The notes: a model not told the origin generated them from the letters alone. Positions 41,495 through 49,940 are shown, numbered from the stretch's first letter. The stretch: DNA of 64,000 nt from Rufibacter sp. LB8 (GCF_014876185.1 NZ_JADALJ010000001.1:3969001-4033000), one strand, 5' to 3'. Numbers and translations: made by a program.

Positions 41495-41917
41495 ATGAAG
41501 CGTATTTACCCATTTATTGTCCTTTTAATATTAATGGTTTCTTGCAAAAGCGCTAGTGCCACCATGTTAGAAGATGATTTAGACACAGAATTTAAATACT
41601 ACTTTTCAGTGTTAGATTCTGTTGCCGCAGGTAAGAAGCAAGCACATCAGCTAAAGCATGAACATATTGCTTTCCTGTACTTAATTGATTCTTGGACAGG
41701 CACAAATGTTAATGTAGATCATACTGGATTCTTGAAGTTTAAAAGCTCTGATTTGCAAAGTTGGATAAGTTGGTATGAGAAAAAAAAGGGTAAAATTGAT
41801 AAAGAGGAATATCAGAAAGCCTTTGGCACTTATATGTCATTCCTGCAGAATGGGATAACTGATGCTGGTTTGGAGTATCTAATGAAAATAAGCGAAAAGT
41901 ACAGAGCATTATATTGA
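41495..41917 (+). CDS. Small AT-rich lipoprotein, unknown function
   Basis: 140 residues with a lipobox (IVLLILMVSCKSASA). The mature part is helical and charged, with Trp/Tyr-rich patches (LYLIDSWTGTNVNVD, LQSWISWYEKKKGKIDKEEYQKAFGTYMSFLQ). I do not recognise the family. The codons and surrounding DNA are noticeably AT-richer than the housekeeping genes around it, which with the neighbouring 40868 gene suggests recent acquisition or relaxed selection. No mobile-element gene is adjacent. Confidence 0.7.
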   Translation: MKRIYPFIVLLILMVSCKSASATMLEDDLDTEFKYYFSVLDSVAAGKKQAHQLKHEHIAFLYLIDSWTGTNVNVDHTGFLKFKSSDLQSWISWYEKKKGKIDKEEYQKAFGTYMSFLQNGITDAGLEYLMKISEKYRALY

Positions 41918-41972
41918 TTTTTAGATTGTTTATCCTTACTTAAGTTGCTTCATTTCGTTTCAAATTATTCCC

Positions 41973-42013
41973 GCTGTTTTTGCCCTCCATTCCGTAAACG
42001 AAGCCTAAAACGC
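41973..42013. repeat. Family-P palindrome, copy 17 (strongly degenerate)
   Basis: GCTGTTTTTGCCCTCCATT ... AAACGAAGCCTAAAACGC. The arms still pair in part, but the loop is lost. Confidence 0.5.
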
Positions 42014-42020
42014 ATTTCCC

Positions 42021-42836
42021 ATGACCAATTCACCACTTGCCTATACAGACGCCGGCACCGGCCCCACCTTGGTTTTCCTGCACGGCTTCTGCGAAAGCAA
42101 AGAACTCTGGACCGACTTCGTGAAGCCGCTCACGCACCATTTCCGGATCATTGCCCTGGATTTGCCGGGCCACGGGCAAAGCGCCCTCCCCGGTGATTTT
42201 TCCATGGAAGCGCAGGCCCAGCAGGTGCAGGAGACCTTGCAGGCGTTGGGCGTAGACAAGTTTCTGTTGGTGGGGCATTCCATGGGCGGGTACGTGAGCC
42301 TGGCGTTTGCAGAGCAGTTTCCAGAGCAGCTGTTGGGGCTGTGCCTGTTCCATTCCAGCGCCCTGGCAGACACCGCAGAGAAGAAAGAAAGCCGCGACAA
42401 AACCATTTCCTTCATAGAAAAACACGGCGTGGAGAAATTCATGGAAACGTTTGTGGGGCCCCTCTTCGCCGAAGGTAACCGTGAAAGCTGCAAAACCGCC
42501 ATTGAGAAAATGCAGGCTATTGGCAAAGCTACGCCCCAGGCCACCATCACAGGTTGCCTCAAAGCCATGCGCGACCGCCAGGACCGCACGCACGTCTTGA
42601 AAGACACCGCCTTGCCTGTACTGTTTTTGGCCGGAAAAGAAGACGCCGCCGTACCCTTGGAAGCCGTGCTGCAGCAATGCCATCTTCCGCAGAACAGCAT
42701 GGTGTATTTCCTGGGCGGCGTGGGGCACATGGGCATTTTTGAGAAAACCGCCGCCACGCGCCTAGCCATCCTCAAGTTCTCAGAAACCCTCACCTTCGCC
42801 GGAAGCCAGCAGAAAAAGCAGGAGCGTGGGTTTTAA
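42021..42836 (+). CDS. Alpha/beta-hydrolase
   Basis: 271 residues, no signal peptide. Alpha/beta-hydrolase fold with the oxyanion-hole strand LVFLHGFCESKELW (about 14-27), the nucleophile elbow GHSMGG (Ser near 88), an acid in the KEDAAVPLEAV segment (about 212) and the catalytic His in GGVGHMGIFE (about 241). It resembles small esterases or C-C hydrolases of the MenH/BioH group. The substrate cannot be assigned. The C-terminus ends in a charged tail QQKKQERGF. No operon partner is evident. Confidence 0.88.
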   Translation: MTNSPLAYTDAGTGPTLVFLHGFCESKELWTDFVKPLTHHFRIIALDLPGHGQSALPGDFSMEAQAQQVQETLQALGVDKFLLVGHSMGGYVSLAFAEQFPEQLLGLCLFHSSALADTAEKKESRDKTISFIEKHGVEKFMETFVGPLFAEGNRESCKTAIEKMQAIGKATPQATITGCLKAMRDRQDRTHVLKDTALPVLFLAGKEDAAVPLEAVLQQCHLPQNSMVYFLGGVGHMGIFEKTAATRLAILKFSETLTFAGSQQKKQERGF

Positions 42837-43375
42837 ACTTGCTTCGGATTTTTTGCTTTTACTTCTTTAAGACTCTATCTCCCTCTCGTTCTATCTCTCA
42901 ATTTGTCATCTTGAAAAGATTTTGTGGGCGAACTAGACAGGCCGTAATTCAACGCAAATTCTCCCCTTGAGGATTGCCCAAACGCGAGTTTGAAGCAACG
43001 AGCGTAGCTCTGTCTTGGGGTGTTTATACAGGTGAAAAACTATTCTAGACAAATGTAGGGACAGGTCGCGACCTGTCCTCACGTATTCCTGATATGCGCG
43101 CATTTCTGCGGGGTGCAACTTTTTCTTTGTCTAGCGAGTTTGCTTGCTTCGGCCACCGTTCAGGACAGGTCGCGACCTGTCCCTACAAACCAAAATAGTT
43201 ATTTTCTATTTCGGCCTGCCGCCTTTTCATTCATTTATTCCGCCGCATCTTCCGTTATGAAACACCTTGACCATCAGTAAATTTGGTTAGATATAGGGTT
43301 TTTGCTATTTAATTACTAGTATTAACCGCAATTTCATGCACTATCCATTTATCCCCCAAAACGTTACGCGGTCTT
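42837..43375. other. Repeat island B (no genes)
   Basis: 540 bases holding a TGTCATCTTGAAAAGATTTTG-type element (about 42905), the second copy of the compound CTCCCCTTGAGG unit and two family-G palindromes (43055-43082 and 43161-43186, opposite orientations with the same ACAGGTCGCGACCTGT core). Confidence 0.7.
42958..43186. repeat. Compound element copy 2 and paired family-G palindromes
   Basis: ATTCTCCCCTTGAGGATTGC... (42958-43027) aligns with 36950-37020 over about 70 bases. GTAGGGACAGGTCGCGACCTGTCCTC follows at 43055-43082, then a tail ACGTATTCCTGATATGCGCG. A third palindrome, CAGGACAGGTCGCGACCTGTCCCTAC, ends the island. Confidence 0.75.
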
Positions 43376-43840
43376 ATGAATACACTTTACTTTCTGCAAA
43401 TATTCAGTTATGCGCCCTTGTATGCTTGCCTCTTCGGGGTGTTGTTGTTGGGGTTTGGCCTGGTGCGCATTAATATCAGTTTAATCAAAGCCGGTCTGGT
43501 GCTGGTGCTGGCGGGAGCCGGGCTGGCCTTTTTCCTGGTGTCTAGGGTGGAAAGCATTTCAGAGATGCAGGACCAACTTTGGGGCGGGTACCTGCAGCAA
43601 GCGCAGTTCCAGCAATGGGGCCAGTGGGCGATGGGTGTGACCGGGGTAGCGGCGCTGCTGGGGTTGTTCACTACGTCCAGCCGTCCGGCCCGGGCCCGCC
43701 GCCCGAAGGTGTGGGCCGTGATCGCTTTGGTGTTGAGCCTTGGGTGTCTGGGATTGCTGGTGAAGACAAGCCTGATGGTGACACCGCCCGCCCAAGCCTC
43801 GCCGGCGCAGGCAGCCGTGCCGGTGATCCCTGTGCAGTAA
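43376..43840 (+). CDS. Small membrane protein, unknown function
   Basis: 154 residues with four hydrophobic segments: about 8-28 (YAPLYACLFGVLLLGFGLV), 35-55 (LIKAGLVLVLAGAGLAFFLV), 80-97 (WAMGVTGVAALLGLF) and 110-130 (VWAVIALVLSLGCLGLLV), plus a Pro/Ala-rich tail. There is no recognisable domain. It is followed by family-P copy 18 with a T-run, so it is probably a single-gene unit. Confidence 0.7.
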   Translation: MNTLYFLQIFSYAPLYACLFGVLLLGFGLVRINISLIKAGLVLVLAGAGLAFFLVSRVESISEMQDQLWGGYLQQAQFQQWGQWAMGVTGVAALLGLFTTSSRPARARRPKVWAVIALVLSLGCLGLLVKTSLMVTPPAQASPAQAAVPVIPVQ

Positions 43841-43862
43841 GTAGTTCAAAGAAATATAAGTT

Positions 43863-43914
43863 GGCGTTTTAGGGCTCGTTTTCAGAAATGAGCCCTAAAA
43901 CGCCTTTTCTTTTT
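43863..43914 (+). terminator. Family-P palindrome, copy 18, with T-run (A-T at position 8)
   Basis: GGCGTTTTAGGGCTC pairs fully with GAGCCCTAAAACGCC around GTTTTCAGAAAT, followed by TTTTCTTTTT. Position 8 is A with T opposite, and outer GGCG/CGCC is also compensated. It lies 22 bases past the preceding stop. Confidence 0.88.
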
Positions 43915-44025
43915 AACGCCCGTTTGAGGATGCACCCGCGAGCGGGCAATTATTTCGGATGCTCGCATTTTTCCGCTATTTTCAGCACTTCAAACGCACC
44001 TCTAACAAACAATCCTTCGCTACAT

Positions 44026-46959
44026 ATGCAATTTCGCAAACCACTCTATCCCTTAATGCTGATGGGGCTGTTGAGTCTCCCGGCCATCGCCCAGCAGAAA
44101 AACAAAGAGAAAGTCCCCGCCCATACGCCCGCCAAAGATCGCCTTGACGGCTACCAGCAGCGCCTGAAACTCCAGCAGAACTCCTTGGTGAACAACGTGC
44201 CTTTCCGCAATGTGGGGCCAACGGTAATGAGCGGCCGCGTGGTAGATGTAGATGTGAACCCCAATGACCCCACGCAGTTTTACGTGGCCTACGCCTCCGG
44301 CGGATTGTGGCGCACCCTAAACAACGGTATCTCCTTTGAGCCGCTGTTCGACAAAGAAGCCGTCATTACAATTGGTGATATCTCCGTGGACTGGAAAACC
44401 AATTCCATCTGGCTGGGCACCGGCGAAAGCAATTCCTCCCGTTCTTCTTACTCGGGCGTGGGTATTTACCGCAGCACCGACGGCGGCCGAACCTGGCAGA
44501 ACAAGGGCCTTCCGGAAAGTCACCACATCGGTCGCATTATTCAGCACCCTACAGACCCTAACACGGTATGGGTAGCGGCGTTGGGTCACTTGTACTCGGC
44601 GAACCCTGAGCGTGGTGTGTACAAAACCACCGACGGCGGTACTACCTGGAAACACGTGCTCAAAGGCGGAAACGACAACACCGGCGCGGTTGATTTAGTG
44701 GTAGACCCGGCTAACCCCAACAACGTGTACGCCAGCCTGTGGCACCGCGAGCGCCGCGCCTGGAACTTCGTGGAAGGCGGCAACACCTCAGGCATCTACA
44801 AAAGCACCAACGGCGGCGAGACCTGGCAGAAAGTAGGCGGGGGTTTCCCCAGCAGCGACGGCATTGGCCGTATTGGCCTGAGCATTTTCCCCAGCAACCC
44901 GAAGATTCTCTACGCCAGCGTTGATAACCAAGACTTGCGCTCAGATGTGAAAGCCACGCCCACAGCCGGCAACCGTCTGCGCAAAGAGCAGTTCAAAGAC
45001 TTCACCAAAGAAGATTTCCTGAAGCTGGAAGACGCCACTATTAACGCGTTCTTAGACGACAATAACTTCCCGCGCCAGTACACGGCCAAATCTGTGAAGG
45101 AAATGGTGTCCACTGACAAAATCAGACCGGTGGCGCTGTCAGATTTTATGGTAGATGCCAACAGTGCTATGATTGAGACGCCGGTGACGGGCGCGCAGGT
45201 GTACCGCTCAGATGATGGTGGCCAGACCTGGAAGAAAACCCACACGGGCTATATTGATGATCTGTACTATACCTACGGCTACTATTTCGGGGTAATCAGG
45301 GTGTCGCCCATGAACCCAGACCACGTGTATATTCTGGGAGTGCCCTTGCTGAAATCTGAAGATGCCGGTAAAACCTGGAAAGAGATTGGCGGGCCCAACG
45401 TACACTCAGACCACCAGGATTTATGGGTGAACGCCACCAAACCCGGCCACCTGGTCAACGGCAACGATGGTGGTATCAACATCACGTATGACGATGGGAA
45501 AACCTGGTTTAAAGCCAATACACCAGCCGTAGGTCAGTTCTATTCCGTGGCCGTTGACATGGCCACCCCTTACAACGTATATGGCGGCCTGCAAGACAAC
45601 GGCGTGTGGGGCGGGCCCAGCACGTACCAAGCCAGCCAAGCCTGGACGGATAATGGTCGGTACCCGTACCAGCGTTTGGGCGGCGGCGACGGTATGATGG
45701 TGCAGGTAGATTTTAGAGACAACAACACGGTGTACACCGGCTCTCAGTACGGCGCGTATTTCAGGCTGAACAAAGCCACCGGTCAGCGTTTGTCTATTCA
45801 ACCGAAGCATAACTTGGGTGAACGCCCATTGCGGTTCAACTGGGAAAGTCCCATTCTACTATCACGGCATAACCAAGATGTGCTGTACTTCGGCTCTAAC
45901 AAATTCCACCGCTCTCTGAACAAAGGCGAGAACATGGAAGCTTTGTCTGGTGACCTGACCAAAGGTGGCCGCGTGGGCGATGTGGGCTATGGAACCTTGA
46001 CGGTGATTGAGGAATCTCCCAAGCGTTTCGGGTTGCTGTACACGGGCTCAGATGATGGCTTGATTCACGTTTCAAGAGACGGCGGCTATACTTGGACAAA
46101 GATTGTAGACAAACTGCCGGAGAACCTGTGGGTGAGCAGTATTTCGGCCTCTGTGGAAAACGAAGGCACCGTGTACGCCACTCTGAACGGCTACCGTTGG
46201 GATGATTTTACGCCGTATCTGTTTGTCTCCAATGACTACGGAAAGACCTGGAAGCGCATTGGCACCAGCTTGCCCAAAGAGCCTTTGAACGTAGTAAAAG
46301 AAGACCCTAAAAACCCGAATCTGCTCTACGTAGGCTCAGACAACGGTTTGTACGTGTCCTTTGACAAAGGGCAGTCGTTCCAGGCGTTTGGCGGGGATGC
46401 CTTGCCAAGTGTGGCGGTGCATGATTTGGCGATTCACCCTAGAGAAAATGATTTGGTGGTGGGCACGCACGGCCGGTCATTGTACATCGGGAATTTAACG
46501 CATGTGCAACAACTCACGCCTGCCGTGCAAAGCAAAGCCGTGCATGTGTTCCAGGTGACCGCGCCGCAGTATTCAGACCGTTGGGGACAGCGCTTCGGGG
46601 CCTGGAATGATGCGTTCCAGCCGGGCATGACTATTCCGTTTTACGTGAACACCGCCGGTACCACCACCGTGCGCATAAAAACCGACAAAGGCCAGGTGCT
46701 CAAGGAAACCAAAGACCAGAGCGAGCGCGGCATGAACTACGTGGGCTATGATTTAACGGTAGATGCCACTAATTCTTCAGCGTATGAACGTGCCCTCAAC
46801 GAAGGCCGTAAAGCTGGTGACCCCGTGAAAGTAACTCCGTCTATGGACGAGAAACTTTACCTGCGGCCTGGCAAATACATCATTGAAGTAGAAGCCAACG
46901 GCACCAAGTCCACCCAGGAATTCACGCTAAGGGCCCCAGAACGCCGCGGCCGCGAATAG
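44026..46959 (+). CDS. Secreted VPS10/sortilin-like beta-propeller protein (Asp-box repeats)
   Basis: 977 residues from the ATG at 44026 (QFRKPLYPLMLMGLLSLPAIAQ signal). The ATG at 43888 lies inside the palindrome region and is rejected. At least nine Asp-box-like motifs are visible: STDGGRTW, TTDGGTTW, STNGGETW, SDDGGQTW, SEDAGKTW, TYDDGKTW, SRDGGYTW, SNDYGKTW and SFDKGQSF. Such proteins form large propellers and are often labelled 'glycosyl hydrolase' or 'VPS10 domain'. Enzymatic activity is uncertain. The C-terminal about 150 residues form a beta-sandwich-like extension ending TLRAPERRGRE. There is no T9SS sorting domain, so it is probably periplasmic. It is followed by a strong palindrome terminator. 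Confidence 0.88.
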   Translation: MQFRKPLYPLMLMGLLSLPAIAQQKNKEKVPAHTPAKDRLDGYQQRLKLQQNSLVNNVPFRNVGPTVMSGRVVDVDVNPNDPTQFYVAYASGGLWRTLNNGISFEPLFDKEAVITIGDISVDWKTNSIWLGTGESNSSRSSYSGVGIYRSTDGGRTWQNKGLPESHHIGRIIQHPTDPNTVWVAALGHLYSANPERGVYKTTDGGTTWKHVLKGGNDNTGAVDLVVDPANPNNVYASLWHRERRAWNFVEGGNTSGIYKSTNGGETWQKVGGGFPSSDGIGRIGLSIFPSNPKILYASVDNQDLRSDVKATPTAGNRLRKEQFKDFTKEDFLKLEDATINAFLDDNNFPRQYTAKSVKEMVSTDKIRPVALSDFMVDANSAMIETPVTGAQVYRSDDGGQTWKKTHTGYIDDLYYTYGYYFGVIRVSPMNPDHVYILGVPLLKSEDAGKTWKEIGGPNVHSDHQDLWVNATKPGHLVNGNDGGINITYDDGKTWFKANTPAVGQFYSVAVDMATPYNVYGGLQDNGVWGGPSTYQASQAWTDNGRYPYQRLGGGDGMMVQVDFRDNNTVYTGSQYGAYFRLNKATGQRLSIQPKHNLGERPLRFNWESPILLSRHNQDVLYFGSNKFHRSLNKGENMEALSGDLTKGGRVGDVGYGTLTVIEESPKRFGLLYTGSDDGLIHVSRDGGYTWTKIVDKLPENLWVSSISASVENEGTVYATLNGYRWDDFTPYLFVSNDYGKTWKRIGTSLPKEPLNVVKEDPKNPNLLYVGSDNGLYVSFDKGQSFQAFGGDALPSVAVHDLAIHPRENDLVVGTHGRSLYIGNLTHVQQLTPAVQSKAVHVFQVTAPQYSDRWGQRFGAWNDAFQPGMTIPFYVNTAGTTTVRIKTDKGQVLKETKDQSERGMNYVGYDLTVDATNSSAYERALNEGRKAGDPVKVTPSMDEKLYLRPGKYIIEVEANGTKSTQEFTLRAPERRGRE

Positions 46960-46973
46960 GATTTCTGCCTTCT

Positions 46974-47035
46974 AAAAACCCTTCCGTTTTCGGGCTCATT
47001 TCTGAAAATGAGCCCGAAAACGGAAGGGTTTTTTT
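46974..47035 (+). terminator. Family-P palindrome, copy 19, with T-run
   Basis: Arms of 28 bases (AAAAACCCTTCCGTTTTCGG... and complement) around CTGA, ending in a T-run. It is 14 bases past the preceding stop. Perfect pairing extends well beyond the core, and the loop is in reverse orientation. Confidence 0.9.
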
Positions 47036-47091
47036 GTATGCTTTTTGTATATGATTTTTGCTGTATAGGCAGCTTCGTGCCCATTTTCCTT

Positions 47092-47382
47092 GCTGTTGGG
47101 AGTGTTTAGCGCAGCGTCACTCCCGACGACATGTATTGGGTAGTCTCTGACTACCCTCGCTGCGCAGCGGCGAAATTACGCAATGGAGATGTTTACGCTA
47201 ACACTCCAAAAAAAAACTGAATCCAGACGTTTTTCAAGAAACTGTCCAGCCACAAGGTAGCTTCTTAGATGGGTAGGCAAAGAAATAGCCATGCGTGTCT
47301 TCGCTGTTTCTCAGCGAGGGTAGTCAGAGACTACCCATCACAAGTGGTTGGGAGTGACGCTCCGCTAAACACTCCCAACAGC
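47092..47382. repeat. Long inverted repeat of GGGAGTG/GGGTAGTC elements
   Basis: The left arm (47092-47174) and right arm (47299-47382) are inverted copies over about 84 bases with few mismatches. Each contains a smaller palindrome GGGTAGTC..GACTACCC and a GGGAGTGTTTAGCG/CGCTAAACACTCCC edge. A related single copy is at about 37383-37440. Confidence 0.8.
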
Positions 47383-47592
47383 GGAGGGTTAGCTACTCCC
47401 AACAGCATGGTTTTTTGGATCAAGGATGACTTAGTACGCATTTCGTCCCCCTTTGAAGGGGGTAGGGGGATGATTTTTCTGTCCTTACTTGTCCCCCCTG
47501 ACAAGCCAACCAATTAAGGTAGTTTCAGGCCGGATTCTTTCGGTCTGTCAGGGGACAGCCCGAGGGATATAATTACTTTTTTATCTTTCCCT

Positions 47593-47711
47593 ACCGCAAG
47601 TTTAGCGCTAGCGTAACTTATGGTTTTACAAGTTGTAAGTTTATAAACTTACGTCAGTTGTTAAACCGACCAAGTTTTTTACCACAAGTTACGCTGGTGC
47701 TAAACTTGCGG
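47593..47711. repeat. Nested inverted repeat (CCGCAAGTTTAG...)
   Basis: CCGCAAGTTTAGCGCTAGCG at 47593 pairs with CGCTGGTGCTAAACTTGCGG ending at 47711 with few mismatches. Inside lies a second palindrome GTAAGTTTATAAACTTAC. It could fold into a long cruciform. Confidence 0.75.
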
Positions 47712-47807
47712 CAGTTTTTTTCACAGCTTTATCATCTCTCTACCCGCTTGCAAATGGGGATGAAATGCGTGTTGTCATGAACGGAACGCTGAAGTTTCTT
47801 ATCAAAC

Positions 47808-47861
47808 AAAAAACCTGTTTTGGGGCTCATTTTCAGAAATGAGCCCCAAAACAGGTTTTTT
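47808..47861. terminator. Family-P palindrome, copy 20, with A/T-runs (G-C at position 8)
   Basis: AAAAAACCTGTTTTGGGGCT... pairs perfectly with its complement around TCAG over 25 bases. Position 8 is G with C opposite, and outer CCTG/CAGG is compensated. It is 20 bases past the stop of the minus-strand receiver gene, with T6 for either direction. Confidence 0.9.
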
Positions 47862-47881
47862 GTTACGGCAGTAGAACGTTA

Positions 47882-48316
47882 CTACAAATCTGATGCTTCC
47901 TCTGGAGCGCCATCCCCGAAGTGTTCCTTCACCAGGGCCAGGGCGTCTGCCTGGGTGAGGGGCTTGGAAAGGTGACCGTCTACATCTTGAAATTCCTTGA
48001 GGCGGTGCAGGTCATAGAAGCTGGCCGACGAAGAAAGCGCGAACAGTTTTTTGGCTTTCTGGGTCTCCGGCAGATGCTGGTAATGCTCCAGGAAATCGAA
48101 GCCGTCCATGCCAGACATTTTAATGTCCACCAGAATAAGGTCCAGGGGTTGGGCGGCATTTAGGTGGGCGGGGCTGGCCAGGTAATTGAGCGCCGCCTGC
48201 CCGTCGGTGACTACGTCAATGTGTTTCACAATTTCGGCCTTGTTCAACACGCGCATGTTCATGTAATTGGTGATCTCGTCGTCATCTATCAGCAGAATGC
48301 GTTGCAGCATTTCCAT
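47882..48316 (-). CDS. Single-domain response regulator (receiver)
   Basis: 144 residues from the ATG at 48316. The longer frame from 48382 lacks family similarity. CheY-like receiver fold: acidic cluster DDDE (about 11-14), phospho-acceptor Asp in LILVDIKMSGMDGF (about 61), switch residue in FALSSSA (about 92) and Lys in HLSKPLT (about 113). No output domain, so it works through protein contacts, as in many Bacteroidota phosphorelays. No histidine kinase is nearby. It is divergent from the lipoprotein at 48606 and terminated by family-P copy 20. Confidence 0.9.
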   Translation of the reverse strand: MEMLQRILLIDDDEITNYMNMRVLNKAEIVKHIDVVTDGQAALNYLASPAHLNAAQPLDLILVDIKMSGMDGFDFLEHYQHLPETQKAKKLFALSSSASFYDLHRLKEFQDVDGHLSKPLTQADALALVKEHFGDGAPEEASDL

Positions 48317-48605
48317 AGTCTTCTCAGGTTGGTGGTAGTAGGTTTGCGGCAAAGATAGACATTGCAGGGCTAGGGCTGGCATGTCTTCTCTAGAAGCGTT
48401 CGCCTTTATGCCGCAGCAGTCTGTGGTCGCGGTATTGCTATACGGGCGGGGCGTGAAAGAGTGAACACCAACGGCGGCAACAGGAGAGTAAAAAGGCTAG
48501 TTTAGAATATTTACCCGCAGAAACTGGGGCGATAGACAAGAAAAAAGTATCTTCCAACAAAATAGCGTACCGCCTAATAAGGTCGGGAGGAAACACAGGA
48601 AACGT

Positions 48606-49619
48606 ATGAACAGAAGGATGATGACATGGAACCAGCTCGCGACGGCGCTGCTGGTTGGGACCACCCTGGCAACCACCGGTTGCGGGGCCGAGGGAGTGAA
48701 AAAAGAAGCCACCGCGCCTGCCAACCAGGCAAGTGTGCAAACCGTGGCCCTGCAAGATACCAGTGCCGCAGTCAGCCCAGCAACAGTTGCAGATACCACC
48801 AAGGCAACCCCCGCCACCGTTGAGACCGCCAAAGGCGCTATTCTGCCGCACAAGCGCGTTGTGGCCTATTATGGCAATCCGCTGTCAAAGCGCATGGGTA
48901 TCCTGGGCGAACTTCCGCCAGATAAAATGCTGGCCCGCTTAGACCAGGAGGTCAAGAACTGGGAAAAGGCAGACCCCGCCACCCCGGTACAGCCCGCCCT
49001 GCACGTGATTGTGCTCACCGCCCAAGGCAAACCCGGCAAAGGCAACACCTACAGCCTGCGCATGAGTGACCACGTTGCCGATTCTGTGATTTCCTGGGCC
49101 AAGCGCAGAGACGCCATTGTGTTCCTGGACATACAGATTGGGCAGAGCACCTTTGAGAAAGAAATTCCCCGGTTGGAGAAATGGCTGAAGCTGCCGCAGG
49201 TACACCTGGGCATTGACCCGGAGTTCGCCATGAAAGCTGGGGCTGTGCCCGGCCGCAAGATTGGCACCGTAGACGCCAAAGACATTAACTACGCCACCTC
49301 GGTGTTGGCAGACATTGCCAAACGCTACAACCTGCCGCCCAAGATTCTGGTGATTCACCGGTTCACGCAACGCATGGTCACCAATTACAAAGACATCAAG
49401 ATCAGGCCAGAGGTGCAGATTGTCATGCACATGGACGGCTGGGGCGACCGCGTGCTCAAGAAGAGTACCTACAACGCCTACATCAAGAAAGAGCCCGTGC
49501 AGTTCACCGGATTCAAGATCTTCTATAACAATGACACCAAGAAACCCGGCTGGAAACTGTACGCCCCTGAAGATATTCTAAAGTTAGACCCCAAGCCTGT
49601 ATACATTCAATACCAATAA
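48606..49619 (+). CDS. Lipoprotein with TIM-barrel-like domain, unknown function
   Basis: 337 residues, lipobox ATTGC near residue 25, then a Thr/Ala/Pro-rich linker (about 30-80). The globular part starts HKRVVAYYGNPLSKRMGILGELPPDKML and continues with alternating strand-helix units: LHVIVLTAQGKPGKGNTYSLRM, RRDAIVFLDIQIGQSTFEKEIPRLEKWL, VHLGIDPEFAM, PPKILVIHRFTQRMV and VQIVMHMDGWGD. The strand-ending motifs with His/Asp/Glu suggest a (beta/alpha)8 hydrolase-like fold (LDIQIG and GIDPEF would be barrel strands). I do not know a named family with certainty. It is followed by a hairpin with T8. Confidence 0.75.
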   Translation: MNRRMMTWNQLATALLVGTTLATTGCGAEGVKKEATAPANQASVQTVALQDTSAAVSPATVADTTKATPATVETAKGAILPHKRVVAYYGNPLSKRMGILGELPPDKMLARLDQEVKNWEKADPATPVQPALHVIVLTAQGKPGKGNTYSLRMSDHVADSVISWAKRRDAIVFLDIQIGQSTFEKEIPRLEKWLKLPQVHLGIDPEFAMKAGAVPGRKIGTVDAKDINYATSVLADIAKRYNLPPKILVIHRFTQRMVTNYKDIKIRPEVQIVMHMDGWGDRVLKKSTYNAYIKKEPVQFTGFKIFYNNDTKKPGWKLYAPEDILKLDPKPVYIQYQ

Positions 49620-49653
49620 TAATTTTTTTTATTATATAAATTAGTGTAGATTT

Positions 49654-49715
49654 AGTGCCTTAGGAATCTGGTAGTTGTGAGACAGCGCAGATTACTAAGG
49701 CATTATCTTTTTTTT
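49654..49715 (+). terminator. Probable terminator of the 48606 lipoprotein gene
   Basis: AGTGCCTTAG (49654-49663) pairs with CTAAGGCATT (49695-49704), followed closely by a T-run. The loop is long (31 bases). It lies 35 bases past the stop. Confidence 0.55.
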
Positions 49716-49940
49716 AAGATAGGTTGGAAAGGCAGTTGCCTTGGCAGGGAATCCCCACAGTACTGCCTTACGAGAGAAAGGAGCGGCTATCTTAAGAGCG
49801 CTTACCGGCTGGCCAATCAAAGGCGGCCCTATCACTAGTTCATTTAGTGTCCAGTTTGGGGTGTTCTCATGCCACGCTGGGTTTTTATATGTTGTTGCGG
49901 TGGCAACAGGCTTTTTATTCTTTCATTTAACCAATCTAAC

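Larger units (their letters stand above)
46960..47881. other. Repeat island C (no genes)
   Basis: 920 bases with family-P copies 19 and 20 at its ends. Between them are a long inverted repeat (47092-47382), a C-rich element (about 47440-47480) and a nested CCGCAAGTTTAG inverted repeat (47593-47711). Confidence 0.75.

Noticed and set aside
42030-42793. Two overlapping minus-strand frames inside the alpha/beta-hydrolase gene
   Set aside because: Shadows of the plus-strand gene, which has all catalytic motifs.
44026-46959. Calling the Asp-box protein a sialidase or glycosyl hydrolase
   Set aside because: Asp-boxes alone show a propeller fold; no Arg triad or nucleophile pattern was recognised, so no enzymatic activity is claimed.
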